Assembly (NCBI GenBank): GCA_019234295.1
Contig: JAFALK010000062.1
Location: forward strand, 62,001-126,000
DNA from: Roseateles sp.
GTDB taxonomy: Bacteria; Pseudomonadota; Gammaproteobacteria; Burkholderiales; Burkholderiaceae_C
Length of the DNA: 64,000 nt
Direction of reading: 5' to 3'
A program made the translations under genes and the position numbers. The notes below the pieces were generated by a model that saw only the letters and a program-made list of their open reading frames with translations, searched no databases and had not been told where the DNA came from. This document shows, piece after piece, positions 56,199 to 64,000 of the stretch; the first letter of the stretch is position 1, and the number at the start of each line of letters is the position of its first letter.

Positions 56199-57971
56199 AT
56201 GACGATTGCCAAGGCATGGCTACTCGCGCTGGGAATCGCGCTGGGAACCGCGCTGGCGGCGCAAGCGCAGGCGCAGGATTTCGGCCCTAACGTGCACGTG
56301 CTGCGGCCCGATACGCCCGGCCTGCAGCAGCAGATCCTGGACATCTACGAAGCCCAGCAGCCCAACCACTTCGGGCCGCGGCGCGACGCCATCCTCCTGA
56401 TGCCTGGCACTTATGAAGGCCTGCGCATTCCTGTCGGCTTCTACACCCAGGTGCTCGGCCTGGGCGCACACCCGGACGACGTCCACGTGATCGGCGATCT
56501 GCGCTCCACGGCATTGCTGGCAAAAGACAACGCCACCCAGAACTTCTGGCGGGGCGCCGAGAACTTCTCGATCACGCCGACCCTGGGCATCGGCGACAAC
56601 ACGATGCAATGGGCCGTGTCCCAGGCCATTCCGTTTCGCCGCATGCATGTGCGCGGCAACATCCGGCTCGCGCAGAACCAGGGCTGGTCCAGCGGCGGGT
56701 GGTTCTCCGACGTGCTCATTGACGGCCACGTCGACTCGGCCACGCAGCAGCAATGGATCTCCCGCAACACAGAGTGGGCGAACTGGACGGGCTCCAACTG
56801 GAACATGGTCTTCGTCGGAGTCCCGCGGCCACCGGCCGGCACCTTCCCGATCCCGGGCCAGCGCTACACGACCGTGGAGCGCACGCCGCTCGTGCGCGAG
56901 AAGCCTTACCTCTTCATTGACGCCCATGGTGAGTACGCCGTGCGGGTACCGGCCCTGCGACGCGACAGCCAGGGCATCAGCTGGGCCGGCAGGGCCTTGC
57001 CGCCGGGCCGGACCCTGCCGCTGGCGTCGTTCTTTGTCGCCAAGGCGGGCGACTCGGCGGCGACGCTGAATGCGCACCTCTCGGCGGGCCAGCATCTGCT
57101 GCTGACACCGGGCGAATACCTGCTCGACGACACGCTGCGCGTGACCCGGCCCGGCACCGTGGTGCTCGGCATCGGATTCCCCACGCTGCGCTCCGAGAAC
57201 GGCAAGCCGCTGATGAGCACGGCCGACGTCGACGGCCTGACGCTCTCAGGCCTGTTCTTCGATGCGGGACGGGACGATTCGGGCGTGCTGCTGGAGGTGG
57301 GGCCGCAAGGGGCGGCCAAGCGCCATCGCGCCGACCCGAGCGTGTTGCACGACGTGTTCTTCCGCATCGGTGGTGCTGCAGCGGGCCGGGTGCACACCGC
57401 CCTGCGCATCAACGCCCACGACACGATCGTCGATCACACTTGGATCTGGCGCGCCGATCATGGCGAGGGCGTGGGTTGGACGAGCAATCCGGCCGCCCAC
57501 GGCCTCGTGGTGAACGGCGAGGACGTGACCGTCTACGGCCTCTTCGTCGAGCATTTCCAAGCCGAGCAGGTACTCTGGCGCGGCAATGGCGGCCGAGTCT
57601 ATTTCTTCCAGTCCGAACTTCCCTACGACCCACCGGACCAGACGGCCTGGACCCGGCCCAAGGACCCCAAGGGCCCTAGTGGCCCTAGTGGCCCTAGTGG
57701 CTCCAATGGCCGCGGGTTCCCAGCCTACAGCGTGGCCGATTCGGTCACGCGCCACGAGGCCTGGGGCCTTGGCGCCTACAGCGTCTTTCGGCACACGGAC
57801 GTCGCGCTCGATCGCGCCATCGAGGCGCCGGCCCGCCCGGGCGTGCGGCTACATCACATGATCACGGTTTGCCTCGTCGACAAGGGCAGCATCGAGCATG
57901 TAGTCAACGAGCAGGGTCCACCGGCCCGCTGCAAGGGCGACAACACGGCGACGCTGAACGAGTTCCCCTGA
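56199..57971 (+). CDS. Secreted parallel beta-helix-like protein with collagen-like GPS insert
   Basis: The 590-residue exported protein has a signal peptide MTIAKAWLLALGIALGTALA ending QAQA. The sequence recalls secreted proteins of Streptomyces and Xanthomonas annotated as 'adenylyl cyclase' or 'coagulation factor 5/8 type' without evidence: FLKPGTY-like LLMPGTYEGLRIPVGFYTQV, NATQNFWRGAENFSITP, WTGSNWNMVFVG, VREKPYLFID, LHDVFFRIGGAA and IVDHTWIWRADHGEGVGW. Repeated hydrophobic strands suggest a right-handed beta-helix, as in GH55 or pectate-lyase folds. Residues 492-503 are Gly-Pro-Ser repeats. A GTG one codon earlier than the ATG also fits the RBS. Confidence 0.75.
   Translation: MTIAKAWLLALGIALGTALAAQAQAQDFGPNVHVLRPDTPGLQQQILDIYEAQQPNHFGPRRDAILLMPGTYEGLRIPVGFYTQVLGLGAHPDDVHVIGDLRSTALLAKDNATQNFWRGAENFSITPTLGIGDNTMQWAVSQAIPFRRMHVRGNIRLAQNQGWSSGGWFSDVLIDGHVDSATQQQWISRNTEWANWTGSNWNMVFVGVPRPPAGTFPIPGQRYTTVERTPLVREKPYLFIDAHGEYAVRVPALRRDSQGISWAGRALPPGRTLPLASFFVAKAGDSAATLNAHLSAGQHLLLTPGEYLLDDTLRVTRPGTVVLGIGFPTLRSENGKPLMSTADVDGLTLSGLFFDAGRDDSGVLLEVGPQGAAKRHRADPSVLHDVFFRIGGAAAGRVHTALRINAHDTIVDHTWIWRADHGEGVGWTSNPAAHGLVVNGEDVTVYGLFVEHFQAEQVLWRGNGGRVYFFQSELPYDPPDQTAWTRPKDPKGPSGPSGPSGSNGRGFPAYSVADSVTRHEAWGLGAYSVFRHTDVALDRAIEAPARPGVRLHHMITVCLVDKGSIEHVVNEQGPPARCKGDNTATLNEFP
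57672..57698 (+). repeat. Three 9-base tandem repeats encoding Gly-Pro-Ser
   Basis: GGCCCTAGT occurs three times in frame, followed by GGCTCCAAT, in a loop between TRPKDPK and GRGFPAY of the secreted beta-helix protein. The identical units imply recent slippage. Gly-X-Y periodicity is collagen-like but too short for a triple helix. Confidence 0.9.
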
Positions 57972-57975
57972 TCGC

Positions 57976-58257
57976 TCAGATCAGCTTGTCTACGTTCAAC
58001 AGCGTCAAGAGGCTCAACACGGCCAAGATACCGGCCGCGATGCCGTGCACGAGCTTCACCGACACCTTCTTTGCATTTGTCTCGCCGACGAAGACCGCGG
58101 GTACGTCGGCCAGCATCATGCCCGGCGTGGTGCCAGCAACGACTTGCAGCAGGTCGTGATAGCGGGCCGCGTGTGCCACCGTGGCGATCTGAGTCTTGTC
58201 GCCCAGTTTCCCGAGGGCCACGACGCCGGTGGATACGGGGAATGCTTCCAAGAACAT
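57976..58257 (-). pseudogene. Half-length TMEM165/GDT1 (UPF0016) Mn2+ exporter, probable internal deletion
   Basis: The 93-residue product starts like the first repeat of GDT1 proteins (FLEAFPVSTGVVAL) but continues after GDKTQ as the second repeat (ATVAHAARYHDLLQVVAGTT and GMMLADVPAVFVGE), skipping the roughly 95 residues normally between the two ExGDK(T/S)Q motifs. The single remaining motif reads GKLGDKTQ, with K17 where the metal-binding Glu should be. A natural half-size family member is the alternative, but the missing Glu argues for decay. A manganese riboswitch precedes it. Confidence 0.75.
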
Positions 58258-58299
58258 CTCTAAAGGGCCGGTGCGGATACCAGTGACCACGCAGCATCA

Positions 58300-58450
58300 C
58301 CTGCCCATCCGGAGGCTGCGAGGTCAAAGGTCTTGCCAGGTTGGATGATGTCCTCGCTGCGCGGGCCACGGTACGCTGAAGAAAACGGAGCCAAGTGTGT
58401 TGATGCGGGCCTCTGCAAGCTTGCAGGGCGGCTACTCCCCAATGACGAGG
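58300..58450 (-). ncRNA. yybP-ykoY manganese riboswitch
   Basis: Reading the minus strand, the conserved aptamer blocks appear in the right order and spacing: GGGGAGTAGC (58440-58431), GCATCAACACACTTGG (58406-58391) and AAGACCTTTGACC (58334-58322). These are the Mn2+-binding loops and junction strands of the yybP-ykoY class, which turns on Mn exporters (MntP, GDT1 family). It lies directly upstream of the GDT1-like gene, with about 60 bases for an expression platform. Boundaries are approximate. Confidence 0.8.
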
Positions 58451-58475
58451 CGCGAACGGTAAGCGTGCCGCGCGC

Positions 58476-59012
58476 TTATCGACGTGGGAACACGAGGCAG
58501 GTCGTGCTCGAGTGTGCGTACAGCTTGCCGTCGTGACCGATCAACTGCGCCTCGGCGGTGGCCACCTGCTTGCCCACATGCACGGTCCTGGCCACGGCGC
58601 GCACGGCCGGTACTTGTGTGCTCAGGCCGCGCACGAGGTTGATCTTCAGTTCGAGTGTTGTGTAGCTCTGGCCGGCGGGCAGTGCGCTCATGACGGCACA
58701 GCCGAGCGCCGAGTCGAGCAGGGTGGCGAACCAGCCGCCGTGCACGCCGCCCAGCGGGTTGTAGTGCCTGAGCTTGGGCGTACCCTGGAAGGTGGCCTGT
58801 CCTTTGGATGCCTGGACCAACATGAAGTCAAGCGTGTCGGTGATGGGCGGCGGGGGCAGCTTGCCGGCGATCATCGCCTGCAGGATCTGCAGGCCCGAGA
58901 GCTCGGCGATCTCCTCGGGTCGGGCCAGGCCCACGCCTTGCTGGCGCGCACGCACGGCGGCGTCTTCTTCCAGCCACTGCGCCAGCACCAGCTCGTGATT
59001 CGTCGAGTCCAT
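58476..59012 (-). CDS. PaaI family hot-dog thioesterase
   Basis: The 178-residue protein has the PaaI/hot-dog pattern: NPLGGVHGGWFATLLDSALGCAV (HGG motif with catalytic Asp) and YTTLELKINLVRGLS. It has an N-terminal extension of about 60 residues common in DUF4442/PaaI-like members. It should hydrolyse an acyl-CoA. The start at 59012 is 15 bases from the first of two tandem operators of the divergent marR gene, so it is likely co-regulated by that MarR. Confidence 0.88.
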   Translation of the reverse strand: MDSTNHELVLAQWLEEDAAVRARQQGVGLARPEEIAELSGLQILQAMIAGKLPPPPITDTLDFMLVQASKGQATFQGTPKLRHYNPLGGVHGGWFATLLDSALGCAVMSALPAGQSYTTLELKINLVRGLSTQVPAVRAVARTVHVGKQVATAEAQLIGHDGKLYAHSSTTCLVFPRR

Positions 59013-59026
59013 GTCATGCCTCGGTG

Positions 59027-59056
59027 GTTGTAGATACAACGATTGTAGATACAATC
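59027..59056. promoter_or_regulatory. Two tandem 12-base palindromic operators for MarR
   Basis: TTGTAGATACAA occurs at 59028-59039 and again at 59043-59054, each an inverted repeat (TTGTA/TACAA around GA) with matching flanks (GTTG...CAAC and GATTG...CAATC). Centres are 15 bases apart. They fill the 49-base gap between the divergent thioesterase and marR genes, so one protein probably represses both promoters. Confidence 0.8.
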
Positions 59057-59061
59057 GTCTA

Positions 59062-59514
59062 ATGGGCACTGTCACCAAGGCGACGACCCGGGCCACCACG
59101 GCCCCGCAGGGTTGCACCAATTTCAAGCTGCGCCAGCTGAGCCGGCTGGTCTCGCTGCATTGCGAGCCGCATTTCGCCGATACCGGCCTCAAGACCACGC
59201 AGTATTCGCTGCTGGCGCACGTCGACGCGCTCGGCCCGATCAGCCCTGGCGAGCTCGCGCGGCGCATGGATCTCGACGCCTCCACGCTGACGCGCAATCT
59301 GCAGCTGCTGCTGGCGGACGGCTGGGTGGAGATGCTGCCGGGCGAAGATGCCCGCAGCCGCCTCGTGCAGGTGACCGCTGAGGGCCATGCCAAGCGCTCG
59401 GCGATGAAGGCTGATTGGAAGCGGGCCCAGCTCTCGCTGAACGAGAAGCTCGGCCAAGCGCGCGTGCAGCGCCTGCACGAATTGCTTGACGAGTGCTTGG
59501 AACTATTGCGTTAG
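59062..59514 (+). CDS. MarR family transcriptional regulator
   Basis: The 150-residue winged-helix protein shows YSLLAHVDALGPISPGELA and MDLDASTLTRNLQLLLADGW as the HTH, and EMLPGEDARSRLVQVTAEG as the wing (Asp-Ala-Arg turn). The start at 59062 lies six bases after the second operator; an earlier Met at 59011 would place the operators inside the gene and is rejected. The presumed targets are its own gene and the divergent thioesterase. It ends six bases from the convergent efflux outer-membrane gene, which it might also influence, though no evidence is visible. Confidence 0.9.
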   Translation: MGTVTKATTRATTAPQGCTNFKLRQLSRLVSLHCEPHFADTGLKTTQYSLLAHVDALGPISPGELARRMDLDASTLTRNLQLLLADGWVEMLPGEDARSRLVQVTAEGHAKRSAMKADWKRAQLSLNEKLGQARVQRLHELLDECLELLR

Positions 59515-59520
59515 AGCAGT

Positions 59521-60912
59521 TCAGCTCACAGGCACAGCGAGGGCGCGAAGCAGTGCAAGCCGGTTGAGCATCGCATCGAGCTGCGCCTGGATCAGTGCTT
59601 GTTCGGTGTCCAGCGCCGCGATGCGCGCCTGCAGCTCGTCGGCGCGCGCGATCCGGCCCACCTCGAGCTGGACGCCGGCGATGCGTGCCGCCTCGCGAGC
59701 CTGCGCCTGCTGCTGCTCGGCCGCCAGGCGGGATTCAGTGATGCGGCGCTGGTCGATCAGCAGCCCTTGCACCTCCGTCAGGGCCGAGAAGACCTGATCG
59801 CGCAGGTGCAAGGCGGACTGCTCCAGCGCATTGCGCGACTGGGCGTCCTGCAGGTCCAGCCGGCGCCAGTCGATCAGCGGAATGCTGAGGCCAGAGGCCA
59901 GCGAGAGCAGAGGTTGCGAGAACCAGTGGGACAGCGTGGAGCCGCCGGTACCCACGTCAGCGCTGAAAGTCAGCTGCGGATAGCGCGAGGCCCGGGTGGC
60001 GCGCGCAGCGGCCAGCGCAGCGTCGACCTCCAGCCGCGCCCGGTGCACATCGGGCCGGCGCTCCAGCACGCGAGCCGGCTCGTCCGGCGCCCACTGCGGC
60101 ACGCTGCTGGGCAGGGCTGCTGCGGGCACGGCCGGGCCGGGCGGCGGCTGGTCGAGCAGTTGCGCCAGCGCGAGGCGGGCCTTGGCAGCTGACGCCTGGT
60201 TCGAGCTCAGCTGCTGCTGCGCGGTCTGCACCGCGGCGGCGGCCTTGGGGATCTCGAGTGGTACCAGCTTGCCTTCGCGCACGCGCGCCGTGACCAGCGG
60301 CAGAGCCTCCTCGGCCAGCCTGAGCTTCTCGGAGGCCAGCTGCACCAAGCGCTCGTTGGCGGCCAGCGTCCAGTAGCTCTCCGCCACGCGGCCGGCGATC
60401 GACTGGCGCGCGGCGGCGATGTCGCTGCGCGCGGCTTCACTCAGCGCCAGTTGCTGGAGGTCGAGCTGGGCCAGCCGGTTCCACAGATCGAGCTCGAAGC
60501 CGGCGCCGACGGAGGCACTGTAGCCGTGGCTCCAGCCCGAATCCTGGCTTACCGGAACCAGCACGCCGTTCACGTTGACGGTGGCTCGCTGCGATTCCAG
60601 GGGCCGGTTGGCGCTGTAGCTGAAGTTAGCCGAGGGCTGCAGGCGCAGGCCTTGCTGGCGGGCCTGCAGCTGTGCGGACTGGAAGGCCAGGGCCGCGCGG
60701 CGAATGTCGGTATTGGCTTCCTGAGCTTTGTCGAGCAAACCGCGCAGGGTCGGGTCCAGTACGGGCGCCCAGGCGGCCGACTCGGCTGCGGATTCGCCGG
60801 CACCGGCTGCCAGATCCCAGGTCGCCGGAGTCGCAGGTGTCGCCGGAGGCTCAATCGGCGCCAGGGCACAGGCCCCGAGCAGCAGGGGCGCTAACAGCAA
60901 GGTTTGTCGCAT
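59521..60912 (-). CDS. NodT/OprM-type outer-membrane efflux lipoprotein
   Basis: The 463-residue outer-membrane factor has lipobox LLGAC (Cys15) and two OEP repeats with long helices: LRGLLDKAQEANTDIRRAALAF, GFELDLWNRLAQLDL and, in the second half, RRPDVHRARLEVDAALAAARA and YPQLTFSADVG. It forms the TolC-like exit duct for the MacAB pump encoded upstream. I start at 60912, which has GAGGA seven bases upstream; an ATG at 60924 overlapping the macB stop (ATGA) would add four residues. Confidence 0.92.
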   Translation of the reverse strand: MRQTLLLAPLLLGACALAPIEPPATPATPATWDLAAGAGESAAESAAWAPVLDPTLRGLLDKAQEANTDIRRAALAFQSAQLQARQQGLRLQPSANFSYSANRPLESQRATVNVNGVLVPVSQDSGWSHGYSASVGAGFELDLWNRLAQLDLQQLALSEAARSDIAAARQSIAGRVAESYWTLAANERLVQLASEKLRLAEEALPLVTARVREGKLVPLEIPKAAAAVQTAQQQLSSNQASAAKARLALAQLLDQPPPGPAVPAAALPSSVPQWAPDEPARVLERRPDVHRARLEVDAALAAARATRASRYPQLTFSADVGTGGSTLSHWFSQPLLSLASGLSIPLIDWRRLDLQDAQSRNALEQSALHLRDQVFSALTEVQGLLIDQRRITESRLAAEQQQAQAREAARIAGVQLEVGRIARADELQARIAALDTEQALIQAQLDAMLNRLALLRALAVPVS

Positions 60913-60920
60913 AGAAATCC

Positions 60921-62927
60921 TCATTCGCGTGCCAGAGCGTCGACCGGGCTCATGGCCGCCGCGCGCTTGGCCGGCAGGGTGCCGAAGATCAATCCCACCG
61001 CGCTGGAGACGGCAAAGGCGACCAGCAGCGCCTGCCAGCTGACCGAGACGTGCAGCTGCTGCTGTGCGGAGTTGAAGCCCAGGGCTGCAAGCCAGCTCAG
61101 GCCCACGCCAACCAGGCCGCCCAGGCAGCACAGCACGACAGCCTCGACCAGGAACTGCAGCAGCACGTCGCTGCGCCGAGCCCCGACGGCCATGCGGATG
61201 CCAATCTCGCGGGTGCGCTCGGAGACGGAAACCAGCATGATGTTCATGACCCCCACGCCGCCAACCAGCAGCGCGATGGCGGCCACGCCGGCGAAGATGG
61301 CGGCCAGGCTGGCGAGAATGTTGCTGAAGGTGCGGAACTCCTCCTCGCCATTCCAGGTGCCGAAGTCCTCGACGCCATGCAAGGCGCGCAGGCGATGGAC
61401 GATCTGGGCCCGGATCTGCTGGGGCGAGGTGTGCGGCTCCAGCAGCAGCTCGAAGTAGTCGTAGTCGATGCGCGCGTCGATCTTGCGCGCGAAGGTGCTC
61501 TGCGGCACGAAGATCTGACCTTGGAAGTTGCCGCCCGAGAGGAGGGCGGCGTCGCTGTCGACCACGCCGATGATGGTCAGGGGCAGGGCGCCCCAGGCCG
61601 GAGGCGGAGCGTACGGATTGGCAGCGCTCGGATCGCCGGCGACGCCACCCACCATCAGCATCACGGTGCGACCCAGCGGCGATTCGCCGGCCTTGAACAG
61701 CGCCTCGCGGGCCTTCTTGGTGATGACGGCCAGTTGGGCGCTGTCGCGCTGGTCGAGCTCGCTGAAATAGCGGCCTTCGGCAATCTTGAGCTTGCGTGCC
61801 TTGAGGGTCGCAGCATCGGCGCCGATGGCCTCGACCTGCGCGCTGAGCGAGCCCGCGCGTGCCGTGAGCTGGGACTTGCGCTCCAGGTTGACGCCGGTCA
61901 CGCCGTCCAGCGCGCGCAGACTGTCAATCTCGGCAGGCTGGAAGGCCTTGGCCTGCGCGCCGGGTGGCAACGCCGGATTGCCGCGCCACACGCCGATCTT
62001 GCCCGAGATGAAGCTGGCTACGTCCGATTCGATCGACTGCCGCGCCGCACTCGTCAGGGCCACGATGGTTACCACCGAGGCGATGCCGATGCTGATGCCC
62101 AGCATGGAAAGTGCCGTGCGCAGCCGGCTACCCTTGAGCGCCGACCATGCGGTCTGCACTGCCTCCCGCCATTGCACGGCCACGCGCTGAAACCGGTTGC
62201 CGCCCTCTGTCTCGGCATGCTGTGGCGGCACCGGCTGATGGCCTTCGGGCGTGCCCGCATCGCTGACGATGAGGCCGTCGCGCATGCTGATGACTCGGCG
62301 GGCCTGGGCGGCCACGTTGGCGTCGTGCGTGACGATGATGACCGTGTGGCCGCGCGCATTGAGCTCACCCAGCAGGCGCAGCATCTCCGCACCGCTGGCG
62401 GAGTCGAGCGCGCCTGTTGGCTCGTCAGCGAGGATGACCTGGCCACCGTTCATCAGCGCCCGCGCGATCGACACGCGCTGCTGCTGGCCGCCGGAGAGTT
62501 CGTTGGGCTTGTGATCCAGCCGCTCGGCCAGGCCCAGCCGCTCCAGCAGCGCGCGCGCGCGGCCCAGACGGCGGCCACTGCTGGCACCGGTGTAGACGGC
62601 CGGCAGGGCCGCGTTGGCGCGCGCGTCCAGGTGGCCCAACAGGTGGTAGCGCTGGAAGATGAAGCCGAAATGCTCGCGCCGCAGGGCGGCGAGTTCGTCC
62701 GGATCCAGCTCGGAGGTGTCGCGGCCGGCAATGCGGTAGTGGCCGCTTGAGGGCTTGTCCAGGCAGCCAAGCACGTTCATGAGCGTGCTCTTGCCCGAAC
62801 CCGACTGGCCGATGATCGCCACATACTCGCCCGCCTCGATGCTGAGGCTCACGCCGGCCAGGGCGGCCACGTCGTTGTCGCCGAGCTTGTAGTGGCGCTC
62901 GACCCCTCGCAGTTCGATCAGGGGCAT
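60921..62927 (-). CDS. macB: MacB-type ABC transporter, ATP-binding/permease protein
   Basis: The 668-residue protein has an N-terminal ATPase (Walker A IIGQSGSGKSTLMN, signature LSGGQQQRVSIARAL, Walker B VILADEPTGALDS), then the first membrane helix near residue 275 (LSMLGISIGIASVVTIVAL), a large periplasmic domain, and three C-terminal membrane helices with the FtsX core (VSERTREIGIRMAVGARR). It drives macrolide-, peptide- or siderophore-type export from the periplasm. It lies two bases after macA and overlaps or abuts the outer-membrane factor gene. Confidence 0.95.
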   Translation of the reverse strand: MPLIELRGVERHYKLGDNDVAALAGVSLSIEAGEYVAIIGQSGSGKSTLMNVLGCLDKPSSGHYRIAGRDTSELDPDELAALRREHFGFIFQRYHLLGHLDARANAALPAVYTGASSGRRLGRARALLERLGLAERLDHKPNELSGGQQQRVSIARALMNGGQVILADEPTGALDSASGAEMLRLLGELNARGHTVIIVTHDANVAAQARRVISMRDGLIVSDAGTPEGHQPVPPQHAETEGGNRFQRVAVQWREAVQTAWSALKGSRLRTALSMLGISIGIASVVTIVALTSAARQSIESDVASFISGKIGVWRGNPALPPGAQAKAFQPAEIDSLRALDGVTGVNLERKSQLTARAGSLSAQVEAIGADAATLKARKLKIAEGRYFSELDQRDSAQLAVITKKAREALFKAGESPLGRTVMLMVGGVAGDPSAANPYAPPPAWGALPLTIIGVVDSDAALLSGGNFQGQIFVPQSTFARKIDARIDYDYFELLLEPHTSPQQIRAQIVHRLRALHGVEDFGTWNGEEEFRTFSNILASLAAIFAGVAAIALLVGGVGVMNIMLVSVSERTREIGIRMAVGARRSDVLLQFLVEAVVLCCLGGLVGVGLSWLAALGFNSAQQQLHVSVSWQALLVAFAVSSAVGLIFGTLPAKRAAAMSPVDALARE

Positions 62928-62929
62928 GA

Positions 62930-64000
62930 TCAGCTGACCGTGACGGTTGCACCATCCGGTGCGGAGGCCGCAGACGGCGCCAGGAGGACCTTCTCGCCGG
63001 CCTTCACGCCCGAGAGCACCTGCACCTTGCCAGCGTCGTGCAGGCCGGTGCGCACCTGGCGCGACTCATTCTTGCCGTCCTTGCCGACCACGGTCACGGC
63101 GTAGGCGCCGTCCTTGCTGCGTTCTCCGAGCGCCACGATGGGCATCGTCAGGGTCTTCTTCGCCTCGCCGGTCTCCACGTCCACCTGCACCGTCATGTCG
63201 TTGAACAACTTGCGGTCGCGGTTGTCCACCTCGAACAGGGCGTTGTAGAACACTGCGTTGCCGGCCCGCTCGGGGATGGGCTGAATGACGCGCAGCTTGC
63301 CTTCGTAGCGGCGGCCGTCGCCCGAGAGCGTGGCGAAGCTGGCCTTCTGGCCCACGGCCAGCGACTGCACGTCGGCCTCGGGCACCTTGGTGCGCACGGT
63401 GATGGTGTCCAAGTCGGCCAGGGTCACCATGACGGGCGTGGTCTGCACGGCGATCACGGTCTGGCCCACCTGCACATTGATGTTGACCACCACGCCGTCC
63501 ATGGGCGCAGTGATGCGGGTGTAGCCGAGGTTGAGTTTGCTGGTGTCGAGCTGAGCCTGCAACTGCGCGAGGTTGGCGGCCTGGCCGCGCACGTCTGCCT
63601 CGAGCCGGGCGTAGTCGTCGACGGCCTTCTCGGCGTCGTTGGCGGCGGTGGCCTCGCCCTTGAGGAGGCGGCGCTGGCGCTCCATCTCGCGACGTGCCGC
63701 GTCCAGGTCTACGCGCCGGGCGTCCAGCGAGGCCCGCTGCTGGGCCACCGAGGCCTCGGCCCGCAGCACGTCGCTTTGCGCGAGCTCAGGGTCGAGCAGC
63801 ACGAGAAGATCGCCCTTCTTGACCGCCTGGCCCAGCACGACCGGGATCTCCTTGATCTGGCCGCTGGCCCGTGCACCGACGTCGACCTTGGTCTTGGCCT
63901 GCAGCGTGCCTGCCGCCTGCACGGTCTGCACGATGTCGCCCTGCTTGACGTCGCCCGTGGGCGGCACCGGTGGCGGTGGCGCCGTCACGTGCGCATAGAC
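62930..64000 (-). CDS. macA: MacA-type periplasmic adaptor subunit, 5' end cut by window edge
   Basis: The window holds 356 codons plus the stop; the N-terminus lies beyond 64000. After the Pro-rich linker comes DIVQTVQAAGTLQAKTKVDVG (lipoyl/barrel-sandwich half), a helical hairpin with QRASLDARRVDLDAARREM, the returning lipoyl half with LNLGYTRITAPMDGVV, a beta-barrel and the membrane-proximal domain. The order macA-macB-outer membrane factor forms a full tripartite efflux operon on the minus strand. Confidence 0.93.
   Translation of the reverse strand, partial: VYAHVTAPPPPVPPTGDVKQGDIVQTVQAAGTLQAKTKVDVGARASGQIKEIPVVLGQAVKKGDLLVLLDPELAQSDVLRAEASVAQQRASLDARRVDLDAARREMERQRRLLKGEATAANDAEKAVDDYARLEADVRGQAANLAQLQAQLDTSKLNLGYTRITAPMDGVVVNINVQVGQTVIAVQTTPVMVTLADLDTITVRTKVPEADVQSLAVGQKASFATLSGDGRRYEGKLRVIQPIPERAGNAVFYNALFEVDNRDRKLFNDMTVQVDVETGEAKKTLTMPIVALGERSKDGAYAVTVVGKDGKNESRQVRTGLHDAGKVQVLSGVKAGEKVLLAPSAASAPDGATVTVS

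Overview
The window is high-GC, gene-dense proteobacterial chromosome with no rRNA, tRNA, insertion sequence, phage gene or CRISPR array that I can see. Gene content and order (smc followed by a zipA-like gene, with ligA further along; glyA-nrdR-ribD-ribB-ribH-nusB; tolQRA; ubiD; Entner-Doudoroff edd-eda; TRAP transporter; KDO transferase) point to a betaproteobacterium of the order Burkholderiales, most likely near the Comamonadaceae or the Leptothrix/Rubrivivax/Roseateles group. The family-level placement is inference.

Layout. 0-3.6 kb (minus): start of an amino-acid dehydrogenase, a 2OG-Fe dioxygenase of the free-amino-acid hydroxylase family, a ferredoxin-flavin reductase and a fused glycosyltransferase/methyltransferase. 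3.6-9.2 kb: epimerase-like SDR, a MarR-DHA2 efflux pair with a palindromic operator, a secreted amidase, an NTF2-like protein, queF. 9.3-22.5 kb: smc-zipA, then a TenA-like oxidase, a three-gene TRAP transporter, a chemoreceptor and a small secreted protein, then ligA and DUF3297. 22.5-30 kb: phosphomannomutase-waaA-DUF6445 (minus), a split Ada response (Ada/AlkA fusion plus Ogt), a DMT exporter and an AcoR-like regulator without the AAA+ domain. 30-36 kb: an orphan GspE/PilB-type ATPase with four 30-residue MshE-like repeats, an ECF sigma/zinc-finger anti-sigma pair, and the divergent operon it probably controls, DUF2282-DUF692-DUF2063-DoxX. 36-44.5 kb: an eleven-gene minus-strand run glyA-nrdR-ribD-ribBX-ribH-nusB-aminotransferase-ybgC-tolQ-tolR-tolA. 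44.6-53.3 kb: lytic transglycosylase, ubiD, a structured terminated RNA, YdcF, a giant AsmA-like DUF748 protein, pdxH, a MobA-like nucleotidyltransferase. 53.3-58.5 kb: edd-eda behind a HexR-like operator, a lipoprotein, a secreted beta-helix protein, and a manganese riboswitch in front of a half-length Mn-exporter remnant. 58.5-64 kb: PaaI thioesterase divergent from a MarR regulator across two tandem operators, then a MacAB-type efflux operon with its own outer-membrane factor.

The most interesting system is the ECF-controlled DUF2282/DUF692/DUF2063/DoxX operon at 32.8-35.9 kb. It has the layout of a bufferin-type (metal-binding RiPP) locus: a four-cysteine secreted precursor, an MNIO oxidase, its partner protein and a membrane DoxX protein, with a candidate ECF promoter in the divergent gap. 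Other points worth checking are the yybP-ykoY riboswitch feeding a gene that looks like an internal deletion between the two repeats of a GDT1/TMEM165 exporter, the catalytically degenerate cyclohydrolase half of RibBX and missing ribE, the multi-hairpin RNA with competing terminator pairings after ubiD, and several genes whose -10-like hexamer sits only 6-7 bases before the ATG, suggesting leaderless mRNAs.

The genome is compact. At least a dozen co-directional junctions are ATGA/GTGA overlaps, and three convergent pairs overlap by 26-32 coding bases. All functional calls are by recognition of motifs and family resemblance. No database search was run.
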